Part shown: one piece after another, positions 11,901 to 22,959 of the stretch
How the letters are laid out: every line of letters begins with the position of its first letter
Numbering within the stretch: the stretch's first letter is position 1
Position numbers and translations under genes: made by a program
Assembly: GCA_902702965.1 (NCBI GenBank)
Contig: CACRXP010000179.1
Coordinates: 90,026 to 154,025 of the forward strand
Source: Spirometra erinaceieuropaei
Lineage: Eukaryota; Platyhelminthes; Cestoda; Diphyllobothriidea; Diphyllobothriidae
Direction of reading: 5' to 3'
DNA length: 64,000 bases
The notes under the pieces: generated by a model
The model's database searches: none
Seen by the model: only the letters and a program-made list of their open reading frames with translations
Told to the model about the DNA's origin: nothing

Positions 11901-13789
11901 ATTCGCAAGAAATGGGAAACTTAACGGTGGAGGAAGAGGAGGCAAATATTAAAGTAGTTGCAGTTTCACTACCAAATTTAATAGGATAACAATGGCTAGC
12001 ACAACCTATTTTTTCAAAATTAGATGCACGTCATCATTCACTAACTATGGTTTAAAGGTAGCATGGAGGTTATAGTTGTAATTGGTAAAAATAAAAAACT
12101 CAGATCGGCGAATCGAAATCAATTATCGATCACCATTGCACACTAATGTCAAACTGTGTCTACACCACCTTATACACCACAATTTGAGATATCTAAGTGA
12201 GCATACATCCCGAATGGTTCATTTTAATTGACTTGAAAATAACGCTTTCACTAAATCCACCAACACAGCCAGATATCTGACATTCGCGGCAGCCAAAAAC
12301 AAAATTGATCACACTTAAATTAACAAATAAATAACAGAGTGCGTGGTAAGACCGTAACGTCTTTAAAAGTGCATTGGCATCCGAAGTTGGCGCGGTGCAA
12401 TAAAGTAAGTTTACGTCGGTCGTAATTATACTTAGTGGTTACCAACCAGCAGACATGCAATCAGGGGCGTGATACAAGAACGTTAGGTCACAAACACTTC
12501 GAACACGAGATATGGGCCTGTGATAGAAGTTCTCATAGCGAACCCACTTTGTCGACTAAAAATAATCAATGGAATTTCCGGACGAAAACTTTCAACATCC
12601 AGTATTAGTTTTGAATCTAGTTGATGATCCGATATGTTTGGTTTTCAATATATACATAATTGGTGGTTATGCAGGATGCTAGCGAACACAGCCAGAATTG
12701 CAAAAAAACTACAAAAGAATGCTTAGGAAAGAAAACACAGCTAGAATAGTCACACATTTAACAGCCTTAAAATAAACTGAAGCTAATCAGGCAAACGGTC
12801 TGCAATCGAGATGGACAGAAAGGTGAAGAATACGAAGATAAAAATGAGTTCCGTTAAGAAAGCCGACCGTGTAAGAAGAAGCACTAAATAAAGCTACAGA
12901 GGTCTCTGATAAACGTGAAGCTAACACGTGACGAATCCGATAAGCACTGTTAACGTACCACGTAAAAGGAATTCGTATAGCTTTACAATCGAGCTCTTCA
13001 TTAAAATGACCAAGTAATAGCCTTCTCTCACAGTGCATCATAGGAACATTAATTTCCTCACCAGTTAGCAAAGAAAACTTCCCCTCCATGGTTTGTTCAC
13101 GAATAAACTTTTCTTCCCAAACGCCTTGGGGAGGAAAGTGATTTTGTTTATCATTTACCTTTAAAATGAACTGCGTTCGCTAAGACCAGTCTTGTGTCGG
13201 AATTTAAAACTCCTTCAGGCAGGAGATCGTGAATCATTTTATTCGTATGATTAAGGATCCAATCATTAATCATTTGACGAGCACCCTCCAGGTTTTTCAT
13301 GTAGTCCACCTTGTAAAAACACTTATCTGCCAAAGTGCCAAGCAGATACCTCAACTGCGGATGCCGCAAAATGCAATTTCAGTGCTTCTAGGAAGGACTC
13401 CAACAATCTGAAACCAGACTGTACAAACATCCCATTCGCTTGGATAAGTTCTGTGCCTTTATCGTCCTTAAAAACATTCTTCATATTATCACCGGCACAT
13501 TTAATGGCAGCATCAAAGCTTCCAGTATGTTCCAGACGAAGTGTGCTTAACATTTCCTTTCTGGTGGTTTCGTCGCTACCAGCAAGAACAAGTGAAATAG
13601 TTGAGTATATACTGATCGGCGATATGAGGCAATTCGCAGCTTCGCCTTTGTAAAATGTACTGACTAACGATAACCATGACACATACCAGGCGCGGCCTTA
13701 ATTAATTCGCCATAGACTTGTTGCGTAAAAGCGCGAAAACCAGCAGCGCCTAAAACGTAAAAGGGCTGAAACAAAAAATTACCAAACAT
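11003..13789 (-). CDS. Serpin (serine protease inhibitor), complete 6-exon gene, predicted P1 Arg
   Basis: Exons run 13789-13687, 13645-13350, 13309-13159, 13124-12959, 11594-11288 and 11179-11003. Every intron is GT-AG, and the exons sum to 1200 nt (399 aa plus stop), the usual serpin size. The start is the first ATG after an in-frame TGA. Serpins trap serine or cysteine proteases by insertion of a cleaved reactive loop. Visible family signatures are LISPISIYS near residue 40, LVLANAVHFKG (breach region), LKDVLSAMGMPSAFS, ADFSGI, VFHKATIE and the C-terminal DHPFLLFI. The reactive loop hinge EEGAEAAAAT (residues 344-353) is typical of inhibitory serpins. Counting from it puts P1 at Arg360, followed by Cys361, predicting a trypsin-like target. 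The N-terminus is hydrophobic but short, so secretion is undecided. Introns 1-3 are only 41, 40 and 34 nt; introns 4 and 5 are 1364 and 108 nt. A decayed paralog lies at 63166-63717. Confidence 0.92.
13125..13686 (-). other. Three micro-introns in the serpin (34, 40, 41 nt)
   Basis: The introns lie at 13646-13686 (41 nt), 13310-13349 (40 nt) and 13125-13158 (34 nt). Each begins GT and ends AG behind a short T- or C-rich tract. Removing them joins AAP to GEAANCLISP, AASAVE to VDYMKN, and AVHFK to GVWEEKF. Each junction restores the serpin consensus and the reading frame. Confidence 0.85.
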
Positions 13790-14570
13790 AATCAATAGGT
13801 TTTGGTCTTTATCTCAACTTTACCGGGAGTGCTGAGCTTCCTGTTTCCACACGTTTTTGAATATGCGGTATCGCGGAAAGCACAGTCAAACAAAGGAGGA
13901 TACGAAATTACGAATATTGATATTATCCTTAGCCTAAAAGAGAAGTATGGGGTCAACAATAACAAAGCAAAAATACTGAATCAGCTTGCATGATGTCACA
14001 CGAAAATGGAAAAGAAGGAAATTTCGAGTGTGCTGTGCTCAGTAAAAGCAGTGTTTACACACGATAATTTTCTTCCGCCCGCTAAAGTTCGGGAAAATGA
14101 GCGGAAAAATGGAGTCAAACAAGTCTAAACGCATGCGGTTGTTCGTTTTGCGTGCAACCATCTGTGGCCGACAGGTCATGGATACCATTTACTCCTTATT
14201 TTGACAATCCTTGTTATCCCAAGAACATTCCGCTCCGTAGGCATACGTCAGCACGGTAGAAAATTACGGGCGTCTGAGTGTTTCACACTACTTCCGCCCA
14301 TTGGCCTTACGAGCGACTGTACGACCCTCTGTCTAAACAGTGGGCGACTGAGTTTTTTTGGTGCGTGCTGAACATTCAGGCCACGTGGCGAGTAGAGCCA
14401 CTAGCATCCCACGAAGCATTATTTAAGGGCATTCAAAAATGACAGACAGCGATCGGGCAGCGTTGGAGCCACTATTGGTAGGTTTATCGGCTGGAGCATG
14501 ACCTGAGGCTCGTGTTCCAGTCTTGATGAACCCTCGCAGTTAGGGTGGAGGGGCAGAAGGCTCTCATTGA
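13790..14570. other. Serpin upstream flank, no recognised gene
   Basis: This is the 5' side of the serpin gene. No TATA box or other promoter element can be defended. The short open frame 13802-13993 has no recognisable feature. Confidence 0.35.
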
Positions 14571-14574
14571 ACAG

Positions 14575-14850
14575 TTTCCTCAAGGACTCCCACTAACTGG
14601 AACAAGAAATTCATTGGTTTGCTGTTTTGGATTCTCTCTCGAACCTATCATTGGAGACGGTTGTAGATAAAGGCTGGGGAGGCACAAAGAGTGCAGTATT
14701 TATAGTACGCATGTGGCCCCACGGCAGCCACGTACTATAAATACTGCAGCCTTTGTGCCTCCACAGCCTTTATCTACCACCGTCTCCTATGATATGTTCG
14801 AGTGAGAATCCTAACGCCGAACCAATAAATTTATTGTTCCAGTGATCACA
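14575..14850. repeat. Palindromic element with PLE-like terminal sequence (family B)
   Basis: Two inverted ends, each with a form of CCAATAAAT...TTGTTCCAGTGATC, enclose a near-perfect hairpin at 14640-14800. The hairpin is centred on the GTGGCCCCACGGCAGCCAC region, with the block CTGCAGCCTTTGTGCCTCC in one arm. The same termini occur at 17700-17840, 46563-47098 and 59347-59880. The hammerhead-like core is degraded here. Confidence 0.6.
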
Positions 14851-14984
14851 TATTTTTTTTCTGAGATGCTTTTTGGGACTCGCATACTCGCTTCTGTCAG
14901 CACTCCTTTTAACGCACGGTGGCTCAAAAAGGATACCAGACAAGCGATCGCCAATCGCCGAAACAAGAGTATGTAAATGAATAA

Positions 14985-15040
14985 ATCAAAAAATTTTGTT
15001 AAAGACCCAACGGGGTCCCATCCTAGCAAGAAAAAAGAAA
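14985..15040 (-). mobile_element. Short retroelement 3' tail
   Basis: On the minus strand the sequence GATGGGACCCCGTTGGGTC precedes TTTAAC and an A/T-rich tail. The same tail is inserted at 19105-19166 with an A-run and ATCT repeats. It looks like the 3' end of a LINE or SINE family. Confidence 0.45.
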
Positions 15041-16530
15041 CTTTAATACGAGGTAGGCACGATATGTATAATAATCAATGCACAGTTATTTATTTATCTC
15101 GGCTATCTTGTTAAGCACACTGTATTTATTGCACTTTTTTCTAACTTTGCTATCATTTTGCCTTGGATCTCATTTTTTTAACTTAAAACAAACACTTAAT
15201 TCGCGCTCTAGTGACTAAACAGATATGAAAATCCAATGAAGTCAATGTGCAACCGAAGTGGATGAGTCTTGTTTGGGTATTTCGCAGTGTTCAAGGAAGA
15301 TTGACAATAAACAAGAGATGCTATAATAAACCTTTTCGATTGTACACGCAAAGGCCAAAGCCTCGGCGATCACCGCTTTGGCCCTCTTATACAGGCATCA
15401 ACTTTTCGCATGGGAGTCTATGTAGATGATCATGCCAATGCCGCTGCCATACCAACTAATGACTGGATCGATCTGGTTCAACTTAGCAAAAATATATCTG
15501 CATTTCCGGTAGACTAACAATGTTCTTTTCCTTAATCGATACAGGAACCATCGACTCCTAATTGCATGAATATGCGTCTCAGGTATTTTGCGTCTTATAA
15601 TTTTTATATATTTGTGTAAACAGATTACATATTGTCCTGAGGATCAAAAAATTTCATACTTTTGAAATGCTATATGTTCTTATCGCGAATAATTTCGACA
15701 TTTATACGAGAGTTCGAACTTGGTGACCGACGATATTGACTGTGTGCTCCACAGCGGGGTGAGAGCGGAAACGGTAATTTGCGCATAATTTATCTATAGC
15801 GATGGTGGAGTTTCGCTCTATCTGACGCACTGTTTCCTCCGGGAGGGACGCAGGTGGCCGGGACGATGAAGGCCCGTAACCAACCTAACGACCTCACCCG
15901 TTGATCCATGGCGTATATAGATTACGAATTTACCCAAGAAGAAAAAATGATAGCTGCCACGGATCACACCTAACGAGGCCTGCCGCCACACACCCTAATG
16001 CTGACATTTGTTATGGGTGCGTACTACTGGTAACGCATCTCGATCTTCGATCTAGACCATTTCCTGATTCAGTGCATCAACCACGTTGCGAGCTTTAGAA
16101 GATACAATCAACTATTATGACGTGCTCTTCACTGCGCGCATGCAATTCATGAATTTCGATATTCTACGCGTTTTTAGGTGGCTCAGTTAAATTGATACCA
16201 GTGGGTAAAGGCTACTTTTTAAAATCGCAATTTTTGGATTTACATGTCATTTCGGAAATCATGCAAAAAGCTTCGAAAATTGTGTTTAAACGCAGGTCAC
16301 GCGTATCCTGAGTTTTCCAGATTTCGTTTTCAGATTTGTCTGACTAACATACCATATGGATTCCTGCTTCGGCCACCCATTTTCGTATTCGTGGCATAGA
16401 CCTCAAACGTCTTAAAATTCGTATTAATCTTGCTTGCATGAAATAACTTTTGCAATTGTGCACTCATTCTTTTGTCCGTGTTCGTATGCGAGTCATTCAG
16501 CAGATAAATTCACGACCGGACACAAATTTT
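15041..16530. other. No recognised gene
   Basis: Mixed A/T-rich sequence with only short open frames (for example 15247-15429 and 15901-16098). I see no family signature, repeat or splice-supported exon. Confidence 0.35.
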
Positions 16531-16534
16531 CGAA

Positions 16535-17170
16535 TTCCAAGTACAACTGAAATATATAAGGCTCCCTGCAGAATCTTCACAGAAGGATCTCGGGGTTTGG
16601 ATACAGAACAACCTGAAATCGACAATGCAGTGCCACAAGGCTGCGAAAAACGCCATGGGAGTGCTGCGTGCAATCAAAAGGGCTTTCGTTAACTTTGACA
16701 AAGACCTTTTCGGGACATTGTACGGCACTTTTGTTCGACCCCACTTAGAATATGGCATACAAGCATGGCGGCCATGGCTTGTAAAGGACCAAGCATGCCT
16801 CAAAAGGGTACAACGGCGTGCAACAAAGCTGGTAACGGTCCAAAAGGCAAATCCTACACAGACAGACTGAATTACCTTAATTTATTCCCTCTGTGTTACA
16901 GGCAGCAAAACGGGGATAATATCCTCGTCTACAAGATAATACCTGGCCTTGAACATGGACTTAAATTTGAGGACATTTTTCAGTGGCACCTTTTACCCAA
17001 TCTCCGTGGTCACTCGATGAATTTACGGACACAATGTACAGGCTGAATCTTCGTTCTGAATTTTTCACGCAGAGGGTAGTGGAGAAATGGAACGATCTCC
17101 CTCAGTCAGTCGTGGAGGCGATTTATCTGCAACTCTTCAAGAGACGCTTGGATGATTATTTGTGTCCCCT
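16535..17170 (+). mobile_element. CR1/jockey-like LINE, post-RT 3' coding end
   Basis: The frame reads KDLGVWIQNNL, MGVLRAIKRAF, VRPHLEYGIQAW and LKRVQRRATKLV. Then, after frameshifts, come RGHSMNL, RSEFFTQRVVEKWNDLPQSV and FKRRLDDY. This is the standard C-terminal order of CR1/jockey-clade RT proteins. At least two frameshifts show it is dead, but it is the best-preserved LINE piece here. Only the 3' coding end remains, as expected of a 5'-truncated insertion. Confidence 0.8.
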
Positions 17171-17621
17171 GTTTTCCCTCGACAGTCTGAGTCTGAACTG
17201 CCACCACACAATCCCGCAAACATTTTCTCTGAGACAATGCTACTCAAATGGATCAAGTACTGTTTTAATAGCGAATATTGTTATTGTTCGTTTACAGTTA
17301 CTTATAACGAGCTGACATGTAATGAATAGGGTTTTCAGAGGCTTTGCCTATTATCCTTACCAACCAAATTGAATCTGTAAAAAACATGCAGAAGGGGGGG
17401 GGGGAACTAAAATTGCTGTAAGTCAGTAGTTTTAAAAAACTGCACTGATGCGTTTAAACACCGGAAAGTTGGGTGATTTGAACTTTCAAGCCACTGTTTG
17501 TTGCATGTTCTATATATTACGAGGGTCTCATCGGATCATGAAATGTGTCGCACTGGCCTGGGTGCATACGACCAGACTGGAATCTCATTACATAGCAGTT
17601 CCTTCCTCTGGTTACATTTAA

Positions 17622-17624
<3 letters not shown>
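17171..17624. other. LINE 3' flank, no recognised gene
   Basis: This probably includes the LINE 3' UTR and a run of ten G at about 17394-17403. No gene is recognised. Confidence 0.3.
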
Positions 17625-17690
<66 letters not shown>

Positions 17691-17692
17691 GC
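17625..17692. repeat. CTA/TAC trinucleotide microsatellite
   Basis: About 22 units of ACT/CTA with one interruption. In one frame it gives an artefactual poly-leucine open frame. Confidence 0.95.
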
Positions 17693-17706
17693 GTTTCTGC
17701 TTTTTT

Positions 17707-17748
17707 GTCTCTGATGATGGATTCGAGTAGGAATCCGAAACGTCAGGC
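17707..17748 (+). ncRNA. Hammerhead-ribozyme-like motif at a family B element end
   Basis: The conserved boxes are present in order: CTGATGA (17711-17717), a hairpin pairing GGATTC (17719-17724) with GAATCC (17731-17736), GAAA (17737-17740), and CGTC (17741-17744) as predicted cleavage site. Helix I can form between GTCT (17707-17710) and AGGC (17745-17748). One extra U sits between CTGATGA and helix II, and helix III is minimal. It lies in the end of a family B element that continues to about 17840 (TTGTTCCGGCGATC). PLEs are known to carry hammerhead motifs with very short helix III; activity of this copy is untested. Confidence 0.6.
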
Positions 17749-17840
17749 TAATATAGCTCTTGTTCCGGCGATCATGTCTCCTTCTTTAAGAATACTAATT
17801 GTATTTAATACCAGTTTGCAGGCATTGTCAGGTAAGTCGT

Positions 17841-18489
17841 AAAGACAAATCCGGCCAGCATTAAAAAAAGCCTGTCAAAAGGAAATAGAAATAAAGTTAA
17901 TGGTGGTTTTTTATAGTTTGGAGGGCTCAGGAGACGAAAAAGCTGACAGACGACTGTTGAGCAGCCAGACTATTAGGCATTTATGGCGCATGCTGTACAT
18001 AGTTACGAAAATCGAACCTCGAACAGACATTTATAACAAACACCTTCGCATGCCCATTTTACACTGCGGCGGTTCGCATCTACTTGCCCTCCGCTGTTTT
18101 CACTCTGCCCTCCTGTCCACCCCATGCTCCCTGTCGATCCGCGACGGGGACGCGCAAGGCTTGTTACTACCCTCGCAAGCGCTCAAGGCTTATCAACACT
18201 GCACCTTCTCTGATTACATGGCGGCCACAGAGACAGAGTGATAGACGCACACACGCGCTGGGGCTGCGCAACTCCAAGACGGATGCAGACAACGCAACTT
18301 GCCTGGAGAACGCGCCCGCGGCGATTGCTTGTAGAGCTTTGTGCAAGCACTTCCTCAGCAGTAAAGGTTGTCCAGCCCAATCCGTCTTGCCTTGTATTCC
18401 GACTACACCACTTCCAACAACACCACTTCCGTTATCAACATTTCGAGGTAACCTACTCTATGGCGATATTTCCATGGTAGTTTGTGATT
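17841..18489. other. No recognised gene
   Basis: A GC-richer stretch (18060-18400) holds overlapping short frames in several phases, with no family signature. Confidence 0.3.
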
Positions 18490-19021
18490 TATTGTAAGTC
18501 GCCAACCGAAAAACTGTTTATTGAACTAAGACTACATTTTATACCGTTTGCTAAAGGAGCACCGCGTCTGGGACTTCGAAACTCTCAAGTAGTTAGAGAA
18601 ACTGCGATAGTGGAAGCGATTTATGATTCTGAAAACGTAATACAGTGGTTTCGAGTAACAGTGTAACAGGATGTTTTAAGATTCCGGGTCATATTCATAA
18701 ATTTATTTTTCTGAATTTCGAGAACAAAAATTATCGAAGAACGTGTAGTAACTATACGCGCATCGCTACTTATTTTCATAAAAATTAATAATTAATGCCG
18801 TCTTTTAGTTTAACTTAATCGAGAGAGAGTTTAAAAATTACTGCTTAATTATTTTTCCACCCAGCCATTTTCTCCCTCGTAGTAATTGGCAGTCCCAACT
18901 AAAAGGTATTTAACCGGTCGCACTGAGTGTTATTATCCGCACCCGTCTCAGTATCCGAAGTGTGCGTCAGTCTCTGCCGTACACAGTCAGATGTGTTCAA
19001 TAGTTCAATATAATTTTCTAG

Positions 19022-19394
19022 GCTAAGCAATGTCCAAGGACTTCTTAAGACCAGCATTAACAATGGAATATACCTACAAAACAAAAAGCAACGAAATATG
19101 GCGGGCTTTAATGGGACCCCGACGGGTCTTTAATAAAAAAAATTATCAATCTATCTATCTTAAGTGAGCCTGTCTTTTTGTAGAAAGTCGTATTCATAGG
19201 ACTGTCAAAGTCAACTCCCTGAAGATATGGGTGGTTCTTAGATATGCGGAGGTGAGGGTTTTCAGAAGTGTGTCAAAAGAGAGGGTGATGCGTTTCGTTT
19301 ATATTGGTCACTTCAGTAACAAACAATTGATGATGGAAAACTATCGGGCAGGTGTTTTTTGTACTTGTCTGATTTCGGTTTCAAGGGAGTTAAC
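19022..19394 (+). pseudogene. Decayed AADC-type decarboxylase exons 8-10 (copy 3)
   Basis: After an acceptor-like TTTTCTAG, the exon 8-like part reads GLLKTSINNGIYLQNKKQ, against [16 protein letters not shown] in the gene. A retroelement tail (19105-19166) interrupts it just before the donor-like GTGAGC. The exon 9-like part (from 19184) reads SLKIWVVLRYAEV, against [13 protein letters not shown]. An exon 10-like part follows to about 19394. This is the most readable of the three copies and supports the identity of the others. Confidence 0.65.
19105..19166 (+). mobile_element. Small retroelement 3' tail inserted in pseudogene copy 3
   Basis: TGGGACCCCGACGGGTC is followed by TTTAATAAAAAAAA and ATCT repeats. 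The sister pseudogenes run straight through at this point, so this is an insertion. The same tail occurs at 14985-15040 in the opposite orientation. Confidence 0.55.
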
Positions 19395-20279
19395 TGTGGG
19401 ACTGCACTTGACCATTTATTTTGTACAATAGCAAATGCTTGCGAGGACGTTTGTGATAGCATAACGCAGCATATGTCAGATGTGGCTGCCTCCCGTCCAT
19501 GCATTAAACCGTGCAAGAGCAGATAAGAAAACAGAGAACGCGACCGTAAATATGTTACAAAGTGTAGTCCGGACTCTATAATCCAGTATATATGAGGGAT
19601 AGAGGTAGAGCATTGGAAAACCCTATTTACAGACAGACCTTTGAAAAAAAAACATGCAGATATTTTCATAGCAGTTACGCCAGTCATCGATATCGTGTAA
19701 ATGTTTGACCATCAAGCATAAAAATATCTAGTCTTTTTTTGCAGCTCTCAACTTTTTCCGCTAAGACAACGGGGTACGTTTATTTGTTCCATCCTTCAAC
19801 CATTCGGTAGGAGAGGAATTTGGCCCGCAATTCGAGTTTGGCATCTTTAAAGCTTCAACTTGTATTGGTGCCCCCTAGATCATGTATCCCAATGGGACGA
19901 GTGTCGCACGGCCGAGATCTTCATTCACGTCATTACATCAACACGGTTATGCATGATGGGAGAATTATCACCGTAGAAAAAGGCCTTCCCATTCATCAAA
20001 GCGGAGTCAGTCCGAAATCCTAAATCATCACCTAGGCCCCTAAAATGTTCCAAAATATGAATTCTAGGCAGTGTTGGTGCACGGAGGAAGAACGGTATTA
20101 TGCTATTTGCACAAATAAACGTTTTTCCGCAGGTAAGAAATGCAAGGGGAATGCAAATCATGGAATTTAGAATGAAAATAAAGGAAGTTACGGATGAATG
20201 GAGAGGGGCGGAGAAGCAACGATGTTAAAATTATCCAGAATAAGGAGTCATTCTTGTGAACAAAACCTGTCACAGGGTG

Positions 20280-20720
20280 GACCGGAAGGTGGGCGAACGC
20301 ATATTTGATGCCCTCAGAACGTTGTTAGAAGGTGATCTGGAAGGCAACTCGTATGTTTTAATAGATTGGACTAGCGTTTAAAGTAACCTTTCTGAACTAT
20401 TCGAAAACCTCTTTGGTGTCTTCGTAAGACACTATTTGGATAATAAGATTCCAACCCGTACAGAGCATATGAGGATAAACATTGACTTCGTCGAACTGAT
20501 GCAAGAGAGGGCTACGAAGAATGCCGATGACCTCATGAAATTATCATAACTGGACAGATTAGATATTCCGGCTTGTTCATGCATGAGCATGGCCATGGTT
20601 ACTCGCAGGGATCCGAGAAAATCTTTTAGTTTTCATGCATAATACGCTACTGCAGTTATCCCTACAAATTCAGAAACGAACGCACGCTATTTGAACTCAG
20701 AATATCTTTTTTCCTGCCAA
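20280..20720 (+). mobile_element. LINE 3' fragment, uninterrupted (copy 3)
   Basis: It corresponds to 2470-2722 plus 3713-3960 of copy 1 without the foldback element F2. Readable pieces are few, because stops and frameshifts are common. It is useful mainly as the empty site for F2. Confidence 0.45.
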
Positions 20721-20900
20721 CGAGTAGTACAACCAGGGAACTGCCCTGCCAGCACCAGTTCCGCCTAACCCCCTCAAAAATGACGAGGCATTCTACGCGA
20801 CAGCCCCGCCTGGCTCCACATTTCCGCCCAGTTTTGGCACCCCTTTGAAATATCGACCTGTATGGTGAGTCTCCTGAGGTGCACACACATACATACCTAC

Positions 20901-21081
20901 CGGCAGAAGTTTCAGAGATCAGTATAGGCATTTCCCGTTCGGAGGATTGATTGAGAACTACTGTCGACGTTGAGGGAACCTCAGACTCAGGCTCTTCTGT
21001 GGCCTCATAATATGCCTTCGTCTGGCGCTTAATGCGCTTGTATATGGTGCTTCGGTGATAGCCGCAGTAATTACGCTTCAT
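20901..21081 (-). CDS. Possible first coding exon of an unidentified gene
   Basis: From an ATG at 21081 a 60-codon frame begins MKRNYCGYHRSTIYKRIKRQ, continues with an acidic and Ser/Thr-rich stretch, and stops at a good donor (CCG followed by GTAGGTATG) at 20900. The basic CGYHRSTIYKR start recalls N-termini of transposase-derived proteins, but I cannot name a family. No second exon was identified. It could be a chance frame. Confidence 0.22.
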
Positions 21082-21594
21082 AATTGCTTTGGATAATCAG
21101 TAAAAAACGATAAACACTATGTATAAGTATAACACCAAGACTAACTAGTACATACATAGACATACATGTCGACTGCGTGAACTGGCTGGTGAGTAAATAC
21201 CAAAACAATTTGCATAAGATACATAAATTAACCAAGGCAGTTATCAAGAGCATGAAAACAGCATTGGTTGACGCACGATGTTATCCGCGACCCGTGGACG
21301 TAAATGAATGCTTTTTCCATGATTTATAAGCCAGTTTTTATAAATTAGCTCGTTTTAATGCCAAAGAAAGCACAACGAGTGGTGCTTTCGAAACATAACT
21401 TTCGATGCAAATACGCTTCAAAATGCTCCAATCCAAAGGGGGCTCCGGCCCCACCCAGCCCCATTTATGAAGGGGCCATGTGCTGGCAGGGTGGTTTCTA
21501 GGCGAGATAGTGGCGACCGATACCATTTTTAATTTGAATGGAAGGCTTGATTGCATACTTTTTGGCAAGAATTGTTTGTCGAAACAATCGACAG

Positions 21595-21775
21595 GGCAAC
21601 GGGCTCGTGGCCCAGTGAGTAGAGGCGTTGACTTCTAAACCAACAGGTCGCGAGTTCGAGGCTCGGGTGTTCCACACTTTGGGCTTGGGTATGGCTGGGT
21701 GACGACGGCTAATAAGCCAGAAATGGCCATTCCAGTCTCCCATGTCTTTGTCGGTAATAGCATTCTGCCCAAACA
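21595..21775 (+). mobile_element. tRNA-derived SINE, family 1
   Basis: The head resembles a tRNA gene: box A-like GTGGCCCAGTGAGTAGAGG and box B-like GGTCGCGAGTTCGAGGCTC. It is followed by a body with GACGACGGCTAATAAGCCAG and AATGGCCATTCCAG. The body recurs at 28485-28665 and partly at 48900-49010. The tRNA arms do not fold into a convincing cloverleaf, so this is a SINE, not a tRNA gene. Confidence 0.65.
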
Positions 21776-22034
21776 TAATTATTTACGACCATTATTATAA
21801 AACACTTCGCGATCTACGCTTCTTCCGCAATCAGCGACACTGAACGACAGCAATCGTTTTTGCCTCTGTTTTATTTCGACAAAAATGCTGTATTCGTATG
21901 CAATTTTATGCTGACTGTCAAAAAATGGTCTTTCCTCGATCGCATGTTTTGCGTACCCCGCAAAAAGTCAAAAATAGAATGCTTTTTCTATAGTTTTATG
22001 CATGCTAAGCTTTTATAAACTATCACACAGTCTT

Positions 22035-22195
22035 AAACATTTGAAGCATTTTGTCCCCGGTACGGAGCTGAAGCAGGCAAGCAGGCGACAGGACGCAGCT
22101 GACGAGCCGACGCGAAATTTTTTGTTTCCATTAAATCCTGCCCTACTTGCCTGCTTCAGCTTCGTACCGGGGACAAAATGCTTCAAATTTTTAAA
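22035..22195. repeat. Hairpin element (family C)
   Basis: The arm beginning TGAAGCATTTTGTCCCCGG is repeated inverted at the other end, giving arms of about 45 bp around a 60-bp loop. Related sequence occurs at 27648-28062 and 34965-35100. Confidence 0.6.
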
Positions 22196-22539
22196 ACAAC
22201 ACCTCCCCTCAAAAATTGTAAAGTCTGCTGAAAGGCTTTTGCAGTCGCGGTGCCGAATAACGAAAGAATTCTTTCTTCATATTTGCTATGTAGCCGGCTC
22301 AGCTATGACTTTCAGTATAATTTTTTTTACCTCTATTTAATATTAGTATTATTTAAAATTAATTATTCAACCAGTCTGCATAATTTTCTTATGCTCAGTA
22401 AATTTAATTTTTTATTTTTGCATTAAGACATACATCTAATTAGCGGATACCTCTTTATGATTTACTTTCAAATTAATTAATACTGATTTCAATTTTTTTC
22501 ATTATTTTGTATCGTTATTTTGACAGCTATACTTGATAA

Positions 22540-22740
22540 AAACATTTACAGGGGACATAAATGACTTATTAACCAAAAAAGATGGCTATTTATTCCTTTA
22601 GTCCCCTCTAAATGTTTTTATAAAGTATTTCTGACATAATTATTTATCAGGCATTTTTTTTTCACTCCATAAGTTATTTAACTGAAATTTTTATTTAAGT
22701 TGCCCTAAGTAAATTTAAAGTTACTTAGGGCAACTTAAAT
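22540..22740. repeat. Two short A/T-rich hairpins
   Basis: An imperfect hairpin lies at about 22540-22622 (AAAACATTTACAGGGGAC against GTCCCCTCTAAATGTTTT). A perfect 20-bp inverted repeat with an 8-bp loop lies at 22693-22712 and 22721-22740. No protein is encoded in the surrounding A/T-rich 22300-22800. Confidence 0.75.
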
Positions 22741-22959
22741 GTTACACCACGCATGCCGTTTAGTAAAACAAAATTATTACTTAATTTACTATTAGGACGA
22801 ATTGTTTACTTATTAATGTTTTTTTAGGAGCCTGCCGTGGATGAAAACTTCCGGCAACACAACGATGCCGTGTAATTGATTAACCCGGGGGCTAGGCGGG
22901 GCCAGACGGGGCTGGTGCTAGCAGGGAAAGTACACGAGTTGAATTTCTGCAGAACTCTA

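Larger units (their letters stand above)
18490..20720 (+). repeat. Composite repeat unit, copy 3
   Basis: Same order as 417-3960: spacer, decarboxylase exon 8-10 pseudogene (19022-19394), shared 400-600 bp, then LINE fragment (20280-20720). It lacks both foldback insertions of copy 1, so it provides empty sites. It has its own small retroelement tail inserted at 19105-19166. Confidence 0.6.

Noticed and set aside
14640..14800. Rho-independent-style terminator hairpin
   Set aside because: The hairpin is about 160 bp long, lies in eukaryotic repeat DNA and belongs to a dispersed inverted-end element.
17498..17842. 114-codon open frame with a poly-leucine run
   Set aside because: The leucines come from the CTA microsatellite at 17625-17692; the rest has no coding signal.
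21595..21690. tRNA gene
   Set aside because: Box A and B are present, but the stems do not form a cloverleaf and the sequence continues into a repeated SINE body.
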